A DNA stretch of 64,000 bases from JBNAGF01 sp049801055 (GTDB lineage Bacteria; Pseudomonadota; Alphaproteobacteria; Rhodobacterales; Rhodobacteraceae). Below are positions 53,994 to 63,003 of the stretch, in pieces. Position numbers and translations under genes: made by a program. Positions within the stretch are counted from its first letter, which is position 1, and each line of letters starts with the position of its first letter. The notes beneath the pieces were generated by a model. That model worked only from the letters and a program-made list of their open reading frames with translations, ran no database searches and was not told the DNA's origin. The stretch is from assembly GCF_049801055.1 (NCBI RefSeq), contig NZ_JBNAGF010000001.1, forward strand, positions 1 to 64,000. The letters run 5' to 3'.

Positions 53994-54779
53994 GTGCTTG
54001 GTGTAACATTGACAATTGCGGCGATCGTTCTTGGGGTCATACTTTTTACCTGTCTGAGCTACTATGTCGCCCATGTCGTTGCCGGTCGGGACATTCCCCA
54101 GGAAACACGGGAATTGGCAGGTTCGGTCGTTTTTCGGATTTCGGCGTTGCATGGGCTGATCCTGGCCTTGATTTTTGCCCAACAGATTCAAAGCTTTCAG
54201 CAGCTGCAACGGACGACCATCGACGAAGCAACTTCGCTGGTAGACATCTATTTTGATATCGAACACCACGGGAGCGATCAGAAGGACGCGGTTCGTGCCA
54301 GCCTGCGGTCGTATTTGGATCGTGTGCTGGAGTTTGAGTGGCAGTCTCTTGCGCTGTCCGGCAGGCTCGACCCCAAGGCATGGCAGCATTGGGAAAACAT
54401 CTATTTGATTACCTTGGACCTGAGCGCCACAACGCCAAGGCAAGTTTCCTTGCGAAACAGCATGCTGGATGATCTGGCGACAATTGCCGATCTGAGGGAC
54501 AAGCGCGAAAGCTTCTCATTTGCCACAAACCTGTCGGCTTTCTGGTTTGCCGGGGTCTCGGGCATTGTTCTGGTCGCAATCGCCTATTTCGCCTTCACAC
54601 CGACCGCCATCAACGTGGCGCTAATCACGATTTTTGGCGGCTACACCGGGATTGTCTTCTTTTTGATCGTTTCGCTGTCGAACCCGTTCGCAGAGCCCGG
54701 AGCGCTAGACCCACAGGCGCTCGAAAATCTGGCGGCCAACCAGTTTGCCATGCGGACAAAGGCCACGGATGGTGAGTGA
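53994..54779 (+). CDS. DUF4239-like (bestrophin-related) membrane protein
   Basis: Membrane protein of about 261 residues with two N-terminal helices, a charged middle, and two C-terminal helices, matching the DUF4239 layout. Recognisable parts: ISALHGLILALIFAQQIQSFQ, then TIDEATSLVDIYFDI and FGGYTGIVFFLIVSLSNPF near the end. I chose GTG 53994 with GGGAG upstream because family members begin with the first helix; a GTG at 53808 gives 62 extra polar residues. Role is unknown. It is divergent from the SGNH gene. Confidence 0.6.
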   Translation: MLGVTLTIAAIVLGVILFTCLSYYVAHVVAGRDIPQETRELAGSVVFRISALHGLILALIFAQQIQSFQQLQRTTIDEATSLVDIYFDIEHHGSDQKDAVRASLRSYLDRVLEFEWQSLALSGRLDPKAWQHWENIYLITLDLSATTPRQVSLRNSMLDDLATIADLRDKRESFSFATNLSAFWFAGVSGIVLVAIAYFAFTPTAINVALITIFGGYTGIVFFLIVSLSNPFAEPGALDPQALENLAANQFAMRTKATDGE

Positions 54780-54884
54780 CGGGACCTGTTGCCCCGAGGT
54801 CAGATGAATTGTCGGATCTCTCCAACCCCTTGCGTTCACACCCTGCTGTGATAGCAGGTTCACGACAAAATTCAGAGGACCGTC

Positions 54885-55958
54885 ATGGACGATCTTAAGG
54901 GAAAATACCTCGGCCAGATCGCTGAGGCTGTTGATGAAGCCGCACTGGAAGCGATCCGGGTGGCCGCAGTTGGCAAGAAGGGCGAAATTGCGCTGAAGAT
55001 GCGCGAACTGGGCAAGATGAATCCGGAAGAGCGGCAGGTGGCTGGCCCGGCACTCAATGCGCTCAAGGATGAGATCAACTCGGCGCTGGCAGCCAAGAAA
55101 GCCGCCCTTGCCGATGCGGCGCTGGACGAACGGCTGCGCACCGAATGGCTCGATGTGACGCTGTCCTCACGTCCGCGCCGGCAGGGCACCATTCACCCGA
55201 TCAGCCAAGCCAGCGAAGAACTAACCGCGATCTTTGCCGAATTGGGGTTTTCCGTGGCCGAAGGCCCGCGGATCGAGACCGACTGGTATAATTTCGACGC
55301 CCTGAACATCCCCGGCCACCACCCCGCGCGGGCCGAGATGGACACGTTCTATATGCACCGCGCCGAGGGCGACAATCGCCCGCCGCATGTGCTGCGCACC
55401 CATACCTCTCCGGTGCAGATCCGGTCGATGGAGAAGCAGGGCGCCCCGATCCGGGTGATCTGTCCCGGCGGTGTCTACCGCGCCGATTACGACCAGACCC
55501 ACACGCCGATGTTCCACCAGGTCGAAGGGCTGGCGCTGGACAAGGACATCTCGATGGCGAACCTGAAATGGGTGCTGGAGGAGTTCTGCCGCGCCTTCTT
55601 CGAGATCGACGACGTGGAACTGCGCTTCCGCGCCTCGCATTTTCCGTTCACCGAACCCTCGGCCGAGGTCGATATCCGCTGCTCGTGGCAGGGCGGCGCG
55701 CTGAAGATCGGCGAAGGCGACGACTGGATGGAGATTTTGGGCTCCGGCATGGTCCACCCCAAGGTGATCGCCGCCGGCGGCATCGACCCCGAGGTCTATC
55801 AGGGCTTTGCCTTCGGCATCGGCATCGACCGTCTGGCGATGCTGAAATACGGCATCCCCGACCTGCGGGCCTTCTTCGATTCAGACCTGCGCTGGCTGCG
55901 CCACTACGGGTTTGCAAGCCTCGATATGCCAAACCTGCATGGCGGCCTGTCGCGGTGA
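54885..55958 (+). CDS. pheS: Phenylalanyl-tRNA synthetase alpha subunit
   Basis: Protein of 357 residues. The N-terminal coiled coil is followed by the class II core: motif 1 near HPISQASEELTAIFAELGF, motif 2 in TSPVQIRSMEKQGAPIRVICPGGVYRADYDQTHTPMFHQVEG, and motif 3 in AFGIGIDRLAMLKYGIPDLR. It catalyses charging of tRNA-Phe together with PheT, 74 bases downstream. Confidence 0.97.
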   Translation: MDDLKGKYLGQIAEAVDEAALEAIRVAAVGKKGEIALKMRELGKMNPEERQVAGPALNALKDEINSALAAKKAALADAALDERLRTEWLDVTLSSRPRRQGTIHPISQASEELTAIFAELGFSVAEGPRIETDWYNFDALNIPGHHPARAEMDTFYMHRAEGDNRPPHVLRTHTSPVQIRSMEKQGAPIRVICPGGVYRADYDQTHTPMFHQVEGLALDKDISMANLKWVLEEFCRAFFEIDDVELRFRASHFPFTEPSAEVDIRCSWQGGALKIGEGDDWMEILGSGMVHPKVIAAGGIDPEVYQGFAFGIGIDRLAMLKYGIPDLRAFFDSDLRWLRHYGFASLDMPNLHGGLSR

Positions 55959-56032
55959 GCTTTCGGTGGGAGCAATTCCATCACCACTGATTTCCGACAG
56001 GATCTGCCTGTCAAACGAGACGGAATGAGCAT

Positions 56033-58429
56033 ATGAAATTCACCCTCTCCTGGCTGAAAGACCACCTCGACACCACCGCAAGCGTGGACGAGATCGCCGA
56101 GGCTCTGACCGATCTGGGCCTTGAGGTCGAAGAGATCACCAACCCCGCCGACCGGCTCAAGGATTTCACTCTTGGGTATGTCAAACATGCCGAGAAGCAC
56201 CCCGATGCCGACAAGCTGCGGGTCTGCAAGGTCGAGACCGATGAGGGCGAGATGCAGATCATCTGCGGCGCGCCCAATGCCCGCGAAGGCATCACCGTGG
56301 TCGTCTGCAAACCGGGCATGTATGTGCCAGGGCTGGATATCACCATCGGTGTCGGCAAGATCCGGGGCGTCGAAAGCTACGGCATGATGGCCTCGGAGCG
56401 CGAGCTTGAGCTTTCGGACGAGCATGACGGTATCATCGAACTGCCTACCGGCAAGGTCGGCGACCGGTTCGTCGACTGGCTGGCTGAGAACGAACCCTCC
56501 AAGGTTGATCCCGTCATCGAGATTGCGATCACTCCAAACCGCCCGGATGCCTTGGGCGTTCAGGGCATCGCACGCGATCTGGCGGCGCGCGGACTGGGAA
56601 CTCTGAAGGTGCGGGATTATGCGCCTGTTCCGGGTGATTTCAAAAGCCCTATCAACGTCACGATTGCCGATGACACATTGGATGGCTGCCCGTTGTTCAC
56701 TGGTCGGGTCATTCGCGGCGTCAAGAACGGCCCCAGCCCGCAATGGCTGCAGGATCAGCTGAAGGCAATCGGATTGCGCCCGATTTCGGCGCTGGTGGAC
56801 ATCACCAACTACATGACTTTCGATCACAATCGGCCGCTGCATGTCTTTGACGTGGACAAGGTCAAGGGCAACCTGATCGTGCATCGCGCCAAGGGCGGAG
56901 AGAAACTGATCGCGCTGGACGAAAAGGAATACTCCCTGCAGCCCGGCATGATGGTTATCTCGGACGACAACGGCCCTGAAAGCATCGCCGGAATCATGGG
57001 CGGACAGGAAACCGGCTGCACCCAGGACACGGTCGACGTATTTCTCGAGAGCGCATACTGGGATCACGTGCAGATCGCTCTGACCGGTCGCGCGCTCAAG
57101 ATCAATTCGGACGCACGCTACCGGTTTGAACGCGGGGTAGACCCGGAATACACGATTGAGGGGCTGGAACACGCCACACAGATGATCCTCGATATCTGTG
57201 GCGGCGAAGCGTCCAAGGTCGTGGTTGCCGGCAAGGTGCCGGATCACTCCCGCGCCTACAAGCTGGATGCCGATCGTGTGCAGTCTCTGGTCGGGATGGA
57301 AATCCCCGAGGCCGATCAGCGCCAGACCCTGACCCGACTGGGCTTCAAGCTAGAGGGCAACATGGCGCATGTTCCCAGCTGGCGTCCCGACATCCTGGGC
57401 GAGGCGGATCTGGTCGAGGAAGTTGCGCGGATTGCGTCCCTGACCAAACTGCAGGGCAAACCCTTGCCGCGCTTGTGTGAAGGCATCCCGAAACCGGTAA
57501 TGACGCCCGGCCAGCGGCGTCAGCAGATGGCGCGCCGGACCTGTGCTTCCTTGGGATACAACGAGTGCGTTTCATACACGTTCATCGATCAGGCCTCGGC
57601 GGCACTGTTTGGCGGTGGTGATGACGCAACAAAACTGGAAAACCCGATTTCTTCGGAAATGAGCCACATGCGCCCGGCTCTGCTGCCGGGGTTGTTGCAG
57701 GCGGCGGCCCGAAATCAGGCTCGCGGTTTCATGGATCTTGCGCTGTTCGAGGTCGGGCCGGCCTTTCACGGCGGCGAGCCGGGTGAACAGCACACGTTGA
57801 TTTCCGGACTTCTGGTTGGCCGAACCGGCCCAAAGGATGTTCAGGGCGCTTCCCGCCCAGTTGATGTTTTTGACGTCAAGGCCGATGTCGAGGCGGTTCT
57901 GGCTTCTATCGGTGCGCCGTCCAAGGTGCAGATCCTGCGGGGCGCGCAAAGCTGGTGGCATCCGGGACGGCATGGCAAGATTTGCCTTGGCCCAAAGAAA
58001 GTTCTGGGTGTTTTCGGCGAACTCCACCCCCGTGTCCTGCAGGCAATGGACGTCAAAGGACCGGCCATGGCCTTTACCATCTGGCCGGAAGAAGTGCCGA
58101 TGCCGCGTAAATCCGGCGCATCGCGCCCGGCCTTGGAACTGCGTGACCTTCAGGCGGTCGAGCGTGACTTCGCCTTTGTGGTGGACGTCGATGTCGAGGC
58201 GCTAACGCTGGTCAATGCCGCGGCCGGTGCCGACAAGGCTCTGATCGAAGAGGTCCGGGTGTTCGACGAGTTTATCGGCGGGTCTGTTGGCGAAGGTAAG
58301 AAATCCCTCGCGATCACTGTGCGTCTTCAGCCGGTGGAAAAGAATCTGAAGGACAAGGATATCGAAGCTGTCGCAGCGAAGATTGTCGAAAAGGTTTCGA
58401 AGGCGACGGGCGGCGTGCTGCGCGGCTGA
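56033..58429 (+). CDS. pheT: Phenylalanyl-tRNA synthetase beta subunit
   Basis: Protein of 798 residues, standard for bacterial PheT. Domains: OB/tRNA-binding domain (about 40-150, CKVETDEGEMQIICGAPNAREG), B3/B4 editing region (DITNYMTFDHNRPLHVFD), B5 domain, catalytic-like core and a C-terminal FDX-ACB anticodon-binding domain (FVVDVDVEALTLVNAA). It proofreads Tyr-tRNA-Phe. A terminator follows directly. Confidence 0.97.
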   Translation: MKFTLSWLKDHLDTTASVDEIAEALTDLGLEVEEITNPADRLKDFTLGYVKHAEKHPDADKLRVCKVETDEGEMQIICGAPNAREGITVVVCKPGMYVPGLDITIGVGKIRGVESYGMMASERELELSDEHDGIIELPTGKVGDRFVDWLAENEPSKVDPVIEIAITPNRPDALGVQGIARDLAARGLGTLKVRDYAPVPGDFKSPINVTIADDTLDGCPLFTGRVIRGVKNGPSPQWLQDQLKAIGLRPISALVDITNYMTFDHNRPLHVFDVDKVKGNLIVHRAKGGEKLIALDEKEYSLQPGMMVISDDNGPESIAGIMGGQETGCTQDTVDVFLESAYWDHVQIALTGRALKINSDARYRFERGVDPEYTIEGLEHATQMILDICGGEASKVVVAGKVPDHSRAYKLDADRVQSLVGMEIPEADQRQTLTRLGFKLEGNMAHVPSWRPDILGEADLVEEVARIASLTKLQGKPLPRLCEGIPKPVMTPGQRRQQMARRTCASLGYNECVSYTFIDQASAALFGGGDDATKLENPISSEMSHMRPALLPGLLQAAARNQARGFMDLALFEVGPAFHGGEPGEQHTLISGLLVGRTGPKDVQGASRPVDVFDVKADVEAVLASIGAPSKVQILRGAQSWWHPGRHGKICLGPKKVLGVFGELHPRVLQAMDVKGPAMAFTIWPEEVPMPRKSGASRPALELRDLQAVERDFAFVVDVDVEALTLVNAAAGADKALIEEVRVFDEFIGGSVGEGKKSLAITVRLQPVEKNLKDKDIEAVAAKIVEKVSKATGGVLRG

Positions 58430-58452
58430 AACCGCTCTTACCCAGAAAATCT

Positions 58453-58479
58453 GAAACCCCGGTCTGGTGCCGGGGTTTC
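58453..58479 (+). terminator. Terminator of pheST
   Basis: GAAACCCCGG (58453-58462) pairs perfectly with CCGGGGTTTC (58470-58479) around a 7-base loop. The T tract after it is short. Confidence 0.75.
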
Positions 58480-58554
58480 GTCATTTATGGGCCGGGCTAT
58501 GGCGGCAGGCTGGCCAAGCTGGCATAGTTGGCTTGTGCTGACAGGAGGGCCGGC

Positions 58555-59187
58555 ATGTTCGAAGATCGGGAACAGGCGGCAATTCGCCTTGCCGACGCGG
58601 TCGCTGAACAGACCCCGAAAAATCCGCTGGTGCTGGCTCTGCCGCGCGGTGGTGTCCCACTTGCGGTCAAGGTCTCAGAGAGGCTGGGGGCGCCACTAGA
58701 TCTGCTTTTGGTGCGCAAGATTGGTATGCCGGGCAACCCGGAATATGCAGCCGGTGCCGTAGTGGGCGGCACTGAGCCGATCACGCTTTTCAACGATCGG
58801 AGCCTTGCGTCGCAAGGCCTGTCGCCTGCTGATTTCAAGGGGCAAGTCACAAAACTCCTTTCAGAAATCGAAAGACGGCGGGATGTCTACCTGAAAGGAA
58901 GGCAGAAGCAACCGGTGGCAGGTCGGACGGCAATCCTTGTCGATGACGGGATCGCCACAGGGGCCACGGTTCGGGTTGCTGTGAAGGCTCTGCGTCAGCA
59001 AGGCCCTAGCGCGATCTGGGTTGCCGTGCCCGTAGCTCCGAAAGACGCCAGAGAGATTCTGGAAACTGAGGCGGACCGCGTCATCTGTCTCGAAACACCG
59101 ACCCCGTTTATCGCCGTCGGGGTACATTACAGGCAGTTCGGACAGGTATCCGATGAAGAAGTCGTTCGTTTGCTTTCCCCGGAGTAA
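58555..59187 (+). CDS. Phosphoribosyltransferase-family protein
   Basis: Protein of 210 residues. The PRPP-binding loop is TAILVDDGIATGATVRVA, and LALPRGGVPLAVKVSERLGAPLDLLLVRKIGMPGNPEYAAGAV opens the fold. Proteins of this type often have no nucleobase specificity evident and may be regulatory. ATG 58555 has AGGAGGG upstream. It stands alone between pheT and ytoQ. Confidence 0.85.
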   Translation: MFEDREQAAIRLADAVAEQTPKNPLVLALPRGGVPLAVKVSERLGAPLDLLLVRKIGMPGNPEYAAGAVVGGTEPITLFNDRSLASQGLSPADFKGQVTKLLSEIERRRDVYLKGRQKQPVAGRTAILVDDGIATGATVRVAVKALRQQGPSAIWVAVPVAPKDAREILETEADRVICLETPTPFIAVGVHYRQFGQVSDEEVVRLLSPE

Positions 59188-59268
59188 CACTGTAGGAGAG
59201 CGCGGCGCGGCGGCCGGTCTTCGGGCGATGGCATGCCCGAAGAAATCACAAAATGTTAGGAGTGGCCC

Positions 59269-59718
59269 ATGCCCCTGAACGTCTATCTTTCTGGCGAAAT
59301 TCACACCGACTGGCGCGAGCAGATCATCGAAGGCGCTGCCGATCTGGCCGTAGAATTCAACAGCCCCGTAACCGATCACGATGCCTCGGACGATTGTGGT
59401 GTCGCCATCCTTGGCGAGGAACCGAACAAATATTGGCATGACCACAAGGGCGCCATGGTCAACGCGATCCGGACCCGCAAGGGGATTGCCGATGCGGACG
59501 TCGTCGTGGTGCGCTTTGGCGAGAAATACAAACAGTGGAACGCCGCGTTCGATGCTGGCTATGCCTCAGCACTGGGCAAGTCGATCATCGTTCTGAATCC
59601 GCCCGAGCATCAGCACCCGCTCAAGGAAGTTCACGCCGCCGCGTTGGCTGTTGCCGAGCAACCTGCGCAGGTCGTTGAAATCCTACGCTACGTGCTGACG
59701 GGGAAAATTCCCGGCTAA
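59269..59718 (+). CDS. YtoQ-family protein
   Basis: Protein of 149 residues. It starts NVYLSGEIHTDWREQI, and EEPNKYWHDHKGAMVNAIRTRKGIADADVVVVRFGEKYKQWNAAFDAGYASALGK is a strong match to YtoQ. The fold resembles nucleoside deoxyribosyltransferases, but activity is unknown. Confidence 0.85.
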   Translation: MPLNVYLSGEIHTDWREQIIEGAADLAVEFNSPVTDHDASDDCGVAILGEEPNKYWHDHKGAMVNAIRTRKGIADADVVVVRFGEKYKQWNAAFDAGYASALGKSIIVLNPPEHQHPLKEVHAAALAVAEQPAQVVEILRYVLTGKIPG

Positions 59719-59799
59719 AGCAACTGGACCGGCCCGCCATTTTTCGTTTCTGTAGCTGCATGATGGCGGGATTTCCCACGCCACAGCAGGGAGATTGAA

Positions 59800-60600
59800 A
59801 TGGAAGAGGTAATAGGCGGGCCGTTTTCCGCTGTGTTGATGAATGCTGGCAAGGCGTTGCTGGTCCTTATTGTGGGCTGGATCCTTGCCGGTCGATTGGG
59901 CGCAATTGTTCGCAAGAGGGTCAACTCGAATGAGCATATTGACCCAACGCTGGGCAACTTCTTTGCCAGCCTTGTGAAATGGGCGGTTCTGGCCATCGTT
60001 CTGGTGGCTGTTCTCGGAATTTTCGGAATTCAGGCCACCAGTATCGTTGCCATTCTGGGCGCGGCCTCTCTTGCGATCGGGCTTGCCTTGCAGGGCACGC
60101 TCAGCGATCTGGCCGCCGGTGTCATGCTGGTTGTGTTTCGGCCTTACAAGCTGGGCCAGTTTGTCGACATTGGTGGAACGTCGGGGACGGTTAAGGATCT
60201 GAACCTGTTCACCACCGAACTGGTAACGCCCGACAATGTTCAGATCATCGTTCCCAACGGTCAGGCATGGGGGTCGATCATTACCAACTATTCCGCCCAT
60301 GACACCCGCAGGGTCGATCTGGTTTTCGGTATCGACTACGACGACAGCGCCGATACGGCGATGGAGATCATTCTGGACATCGCAAAGGCTGACTCTCGTG
60401 TTCACGACGATCCAGAGCCTTGGGTGCGCGTGACCAACCTTGGTGACAGTTCGGTAGACCTGACTGCGCGACTGTGGTGCGACGCTGCAGATTACTGGGA
60501 CGTGAAGTTCGAACTGACCAAGTCGATCAAAGAGGCCTTTGACGCTAAGGGTGTGTCGATCCCCTATCCACATACGGTGGAAATCAAGAAATCTGCCTGA
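59800..60600 (+). CDS. MscS-type mechanosensitive ion channel
   Basis: Small MscS-like channel of 266 residues with three N-terminal membrane helices. The pore helix segment is VAILGAASLAIGLALQGTLSDLAAGVMLVVFRPYKLGQFVDIGGTSGTV, leading into the beta domain. It releases solutes on hypo-osmotic shock. It is near the minimal MscS length. A short hairpin follows the stop. Confidence 0.9.
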   Translation: MEEVIGGPFSAVLMNAGKALLVLIVGWILAGRLGAIVRKRVNSNEHIDPTLGNFFASLVKWAVLAIVLVAVLGIFGIQATSIVAILGAASLAIGLALQGTLSDLAAGVMLVVFRPYKLGQFVDIGGTSGTVKDLNLFTTELVTPDNVQIIVPNGQAWGSIITNYSAHDTRRVDLVFGIDYDDSADTAMEIILDIAKADSRVHDDPEPWVRVTNLGDSSVDLTARLWCDAADYWDVKFELTKSIKEAFDAKGVSIPYPHTVEIKKSA

Positions 60601-60626
60601 GCGAAATTGGCGCTCGGGAAATTTTT
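60599..60626 (+). terminator. Probable terminator after mscS
   Basis: GAGCG (60599-60603) pairs with CGCTC (60611-60615) with a 7-base loop, then a T run (ATTTTT). The left arm overlaps the mscS stop codon. The stem is short, so efficiency is uncertain. Confidence 0.4.
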
Positions 60627-60699
60627 GGGTGGCGGTCTGAAATGTCATTTTTCTGTTTGACACCGCCGCCCAGCTTGGATACTTCGCGCCGGTGAGTAT

Positions 60700-60776
60700 G
60701 GCGTGATAGCTCAGCTGGTTAGAGCACAGCACTCATAATGCTGGGGTCGGCGGTTCAAGTCCGCCTCACGCTACCA
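60700..60776 (+). tRNA. tRNA-Met(CAT), elongator type
   Basis: Cloverleaf of 77 bases with encoded CCA. Acceptor GGCGTGA pairs with TCACGCT (G-T at the end pair), so it lacks the unpaired 1-72 base of initiator tRNA. Anticodon stem CAGCA/TGCTG has loop CTCATAA giving CAT. The body resembles E. coli elongator Met more than the lysidine-modified tRNA-Ile. Confidence 0.9.
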
Positions 60777-60944
60777 CACTCACTTTTCCCAGCCGGTATG
60801 AGCGACGACCTACAGGACCAGCCTGCGGGCTGTTTGCTGGTTGAAATTTGGGTGCATGCAGCGCGTTGGCACAAAACTGTGTGGCATCCGGCCGGGTTTT
60901 GATCTGCCAATAATGGATGCGGATAAATTAGGGGCTTCTGGAAC

Positions 60945-60978
60945 GAAAAAGCCCCGCAACCACTGAGGCCGCGGGGCT
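60945..60978 (-). terminator. Terminator of ald
   Basis: On the minus strand AGCCCCGC pairs with GCGGGGCT (60971-60978 with 60950-60957 on the plus strand), followed by a T run. It lies 25 bases after the ald stop. Confidence 0.85.
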
Positions 60979-61002
60979 ATGGGGCGATCTGGAAGATCTG
61001 GA

Positions 61003-62118
61003 TTACTTGATGACCAGGTTGGGTGACACGACGTCGATGCCAAGCGCTTTGCCGACCGCGAAGTAGGTCAGTTGACCGGCGTGGACGTTAAGCCCGTTCA
61101 GCAGGTGTGGATCGTCTGCACAGGCCTGTTTCCATCCCTTGTCGGCCAATGCCAGCAGGAACGGCATCGTGGCGTTTCCAAGGGCGATCGTCGAAGTCCG
61201 CGCCACGGCACCCGGCATGTTGGCAACGCAATAGTGCATGATGCCATCGACCTCATAGATAGGATCGGCATGGGTGGTGGCCTTCGAGGTTTCGAAGCAG
61301 CCGCCCTGATCGATCGCCACATCTACGAGCACCGCACCGGGTTTCATGCCGGCAAAATGATCGCGACGGACCAGTTTCGGGGCCTCCGCTCCGGGGATCA
61401 GAACCGCACCGATGATCATGTCGGCTGCGCTCAGGTGCTCTTCGAGCAGGCCTGCCGAGGAATAGCCGGTGCGGAACTGGTTGCCATAGACGTCGTCGAG
61501 ATATCGCAAACGGGGGAGCGAGCGGTCAAGAACGGTGACTTCGGCGCCCATACCGGCTGCAATCTTGGCTGCGTGCGTACCCACGACACCACCGCCGATC
61601 ACGACGACACGAGCAGGACCGACACCGGGCACACCGCCCATCAGAACCCCACGTCCGCCATTGGCCTTCTGCAGGGTCCAGGCACCGACCTGCGGGGCCA
61701 GTCGGCCAGCAACTTCGGACATCGGCGCCAACAGCGGCAGCCCGCCGCGATCGTCGGTCACGGTTTCATATGCAATGGCGGTGCAGCCGCTTTCCAGCAG
61801 GTCTTTGGTCTGCTCAGGATCCGGGGCAAGGTGCAGATAGGTAAACAGCAACTGGCCTTCGCGAAGCATCTTGCGTTCGACGGCTTGCGGTTCCTTCACC
61901 TTCACGATCATGTCGGCTGTGGCAAATACCTCCTCAGCGGTATCGAGAATCTTGGCGCCAGCGGCGATGTAGTCGGCGTCCTCGAAACCCGATCCATGGC
62001 CGGCGTTGGTTTCGATCACGACCTCGTGGCCATGCGCAACAGCTTCCTGCGCGGCGTTCGGAGTCATGCCGACCCGGAATTCCTGTGGCTTGATCTCTTT
62101 TGGGCACCCGATTTTCAT
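61003..62118 (-). CDS. ald: Alanine dehydrogenase
   Basis: NAD-dependent enzyme of 371 residues interconverting alanine and pyruvate plus ammonia. It starts KIGCPKEIKPQEFRVGMTPN; the NAD site is VVIGGGVVGTHAAKIAAGMG; ALTPxG-type GVPGVGPARV precedes it; HDYADPIY-like THADPIYEVDGIMHYCVANMPGAV is the substrate region. ATG 62118 is preferred; seven codons further upstream lack support. It is divergent from an Lrp-type gene. Confidence 0.95.
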   Translation of the reverse strand: MKIGCPKEIKPQEFRVGMTPNAAQEAVAHGHEVVIETNAGHGSGFEDADYIAAGAKILDTAEEVFATADMIVKVKEPQAVERKMLREGQLLFTYLHLAPDPEQTKDLLESGCTAIAYETVTDDRGGLPLLAPMSEVAGRLAPQVGAWTLQKANGGRGVLMGGVPGVGPARVVVIGGGVVGTHAAKIAAGMGAEVTVLDRSLPRLRYLDDVYGNQFRTGYSSAGLLEEHLSAADMIIGAVLIPGAEAPKLVRRDHFAGMKPGAVLVDVAIDQGGCFETSKATTHADPIYEVDGIMHYCVANMPGAVARTSTIALGNATMPFLLALADKGWKQACADDPHLLNGLNVHAGQLTYFAVGKALGIDVVSPNLVIK

Positions 62119-62257
62119 TTTGAATCCTCCTGTTCGCAAGTTGCCGCAATTTTAGGCGCCCTTGACCGCAATGTTTTTGAAACTTCCCCCTGCAAATGGG
62201 CATCTGGTTCGGATATTCTCTTACCATCTTGCGAATTTTGTGAAGGATCTTGCAGAA

Positions 62258-62716
62258 ATGGGGCTTGATGCGACGGATCGACGGATTCTGGATGTGCTGC
62301 AAAGATCGGGGCGGATTTCGAATGCGGACCTCTCCGAACGGATAAACCTGTCGGCGTCGGCCTGCCATCGACGGGTGCAGCGACTGGAGGCAGACGGGTA
62401 CATCCGAAATTACGTTGCTTTATTGGATGCGCGTAAAATGGGTGTACCATCCACTGTCTTTGTAGAAATCACCCTGCAGGGTCAGGCGGATGAATTGCTG
62501 GATGCGTTCGAAAAGGCGGTCGCTCGGATCCCGGATGTTCTGGAATGTCACCTCATGGCAGGAACGGCGGATTACATTCTGAAGGTGGTCGCAGAGGACA
62601 CCGAAGATTTCGCCCGTATTCACCGGCAGTATCTGGCGCGTTTGCCCGGGGTGGCGCAGATGCAGAGCTCATTCGCGCTGCGAACCGTGTTCAAGACAAC
62701 GGCACTGCCGGTCTGA
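62258..62716 (+). CDS. Lrp/AsnC-family regulator, probable AldR
   Basis: Regulator of 152 residues. HTH: RRILDVLQRSGRISNADLSERINLSASACHRRVQRLEADGYI; RAM domain with VLECHLMAGTADYILKVVAEDTEDF. ATG 62258 aligns with the family start. Position opposite ald fits an alanine-responsive activator such as AldR; this is inferred from context. Confidence 0.85.
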   Translation: MGLDATDRRILDVLQRSGRISNADLSERINLSASACHRRVQRLEADGYIRNYVALLDARKMGVPSTVFVEITLQGQADELLDAFEKAVARIPDVLECHLMAGTADYILKVVAEDTEDFARIHRQYLARLPGVAQMQSSFALRTVFKTTALPV

Positions 62717-63003
62717 TGTCGCAGTTGATCCACTTAATGCCCCGAACTATCTCGTTGGTAAGGACAAGCACGCGGCCGCAGTCAAAGGTCGGCCTTCCTG
62801 ATATGGATCGGATTCCGGGCTGATCTGTTTGTTGGCAGGGGATCGAATGGAATTTGGTTTCCGCATGTTGCGACAAGTCGGCTCATGCGATCGTCTGGAG
62901 CCGGGCCGTACACCTGTTTTAAGGTGGTAGGGGGTCACACGCGGAAGAATTGATTGGGTTAGCGTCGAAAGGCGCGAGAGAAGCACTTCGAAAGGAACAG
63001 AGA

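Noticed and set aside
55904..57247. Open frame of 447 codons opposite pheT
   Set aside because: Antisense shadow of pheT caused by GC-biased third positions; no recognisable domain.
61072..62268. Open frame of 398 codons opposite ald
   Set aside because: Antisense to alanine dehydrogenase with biased composition and no known motif.
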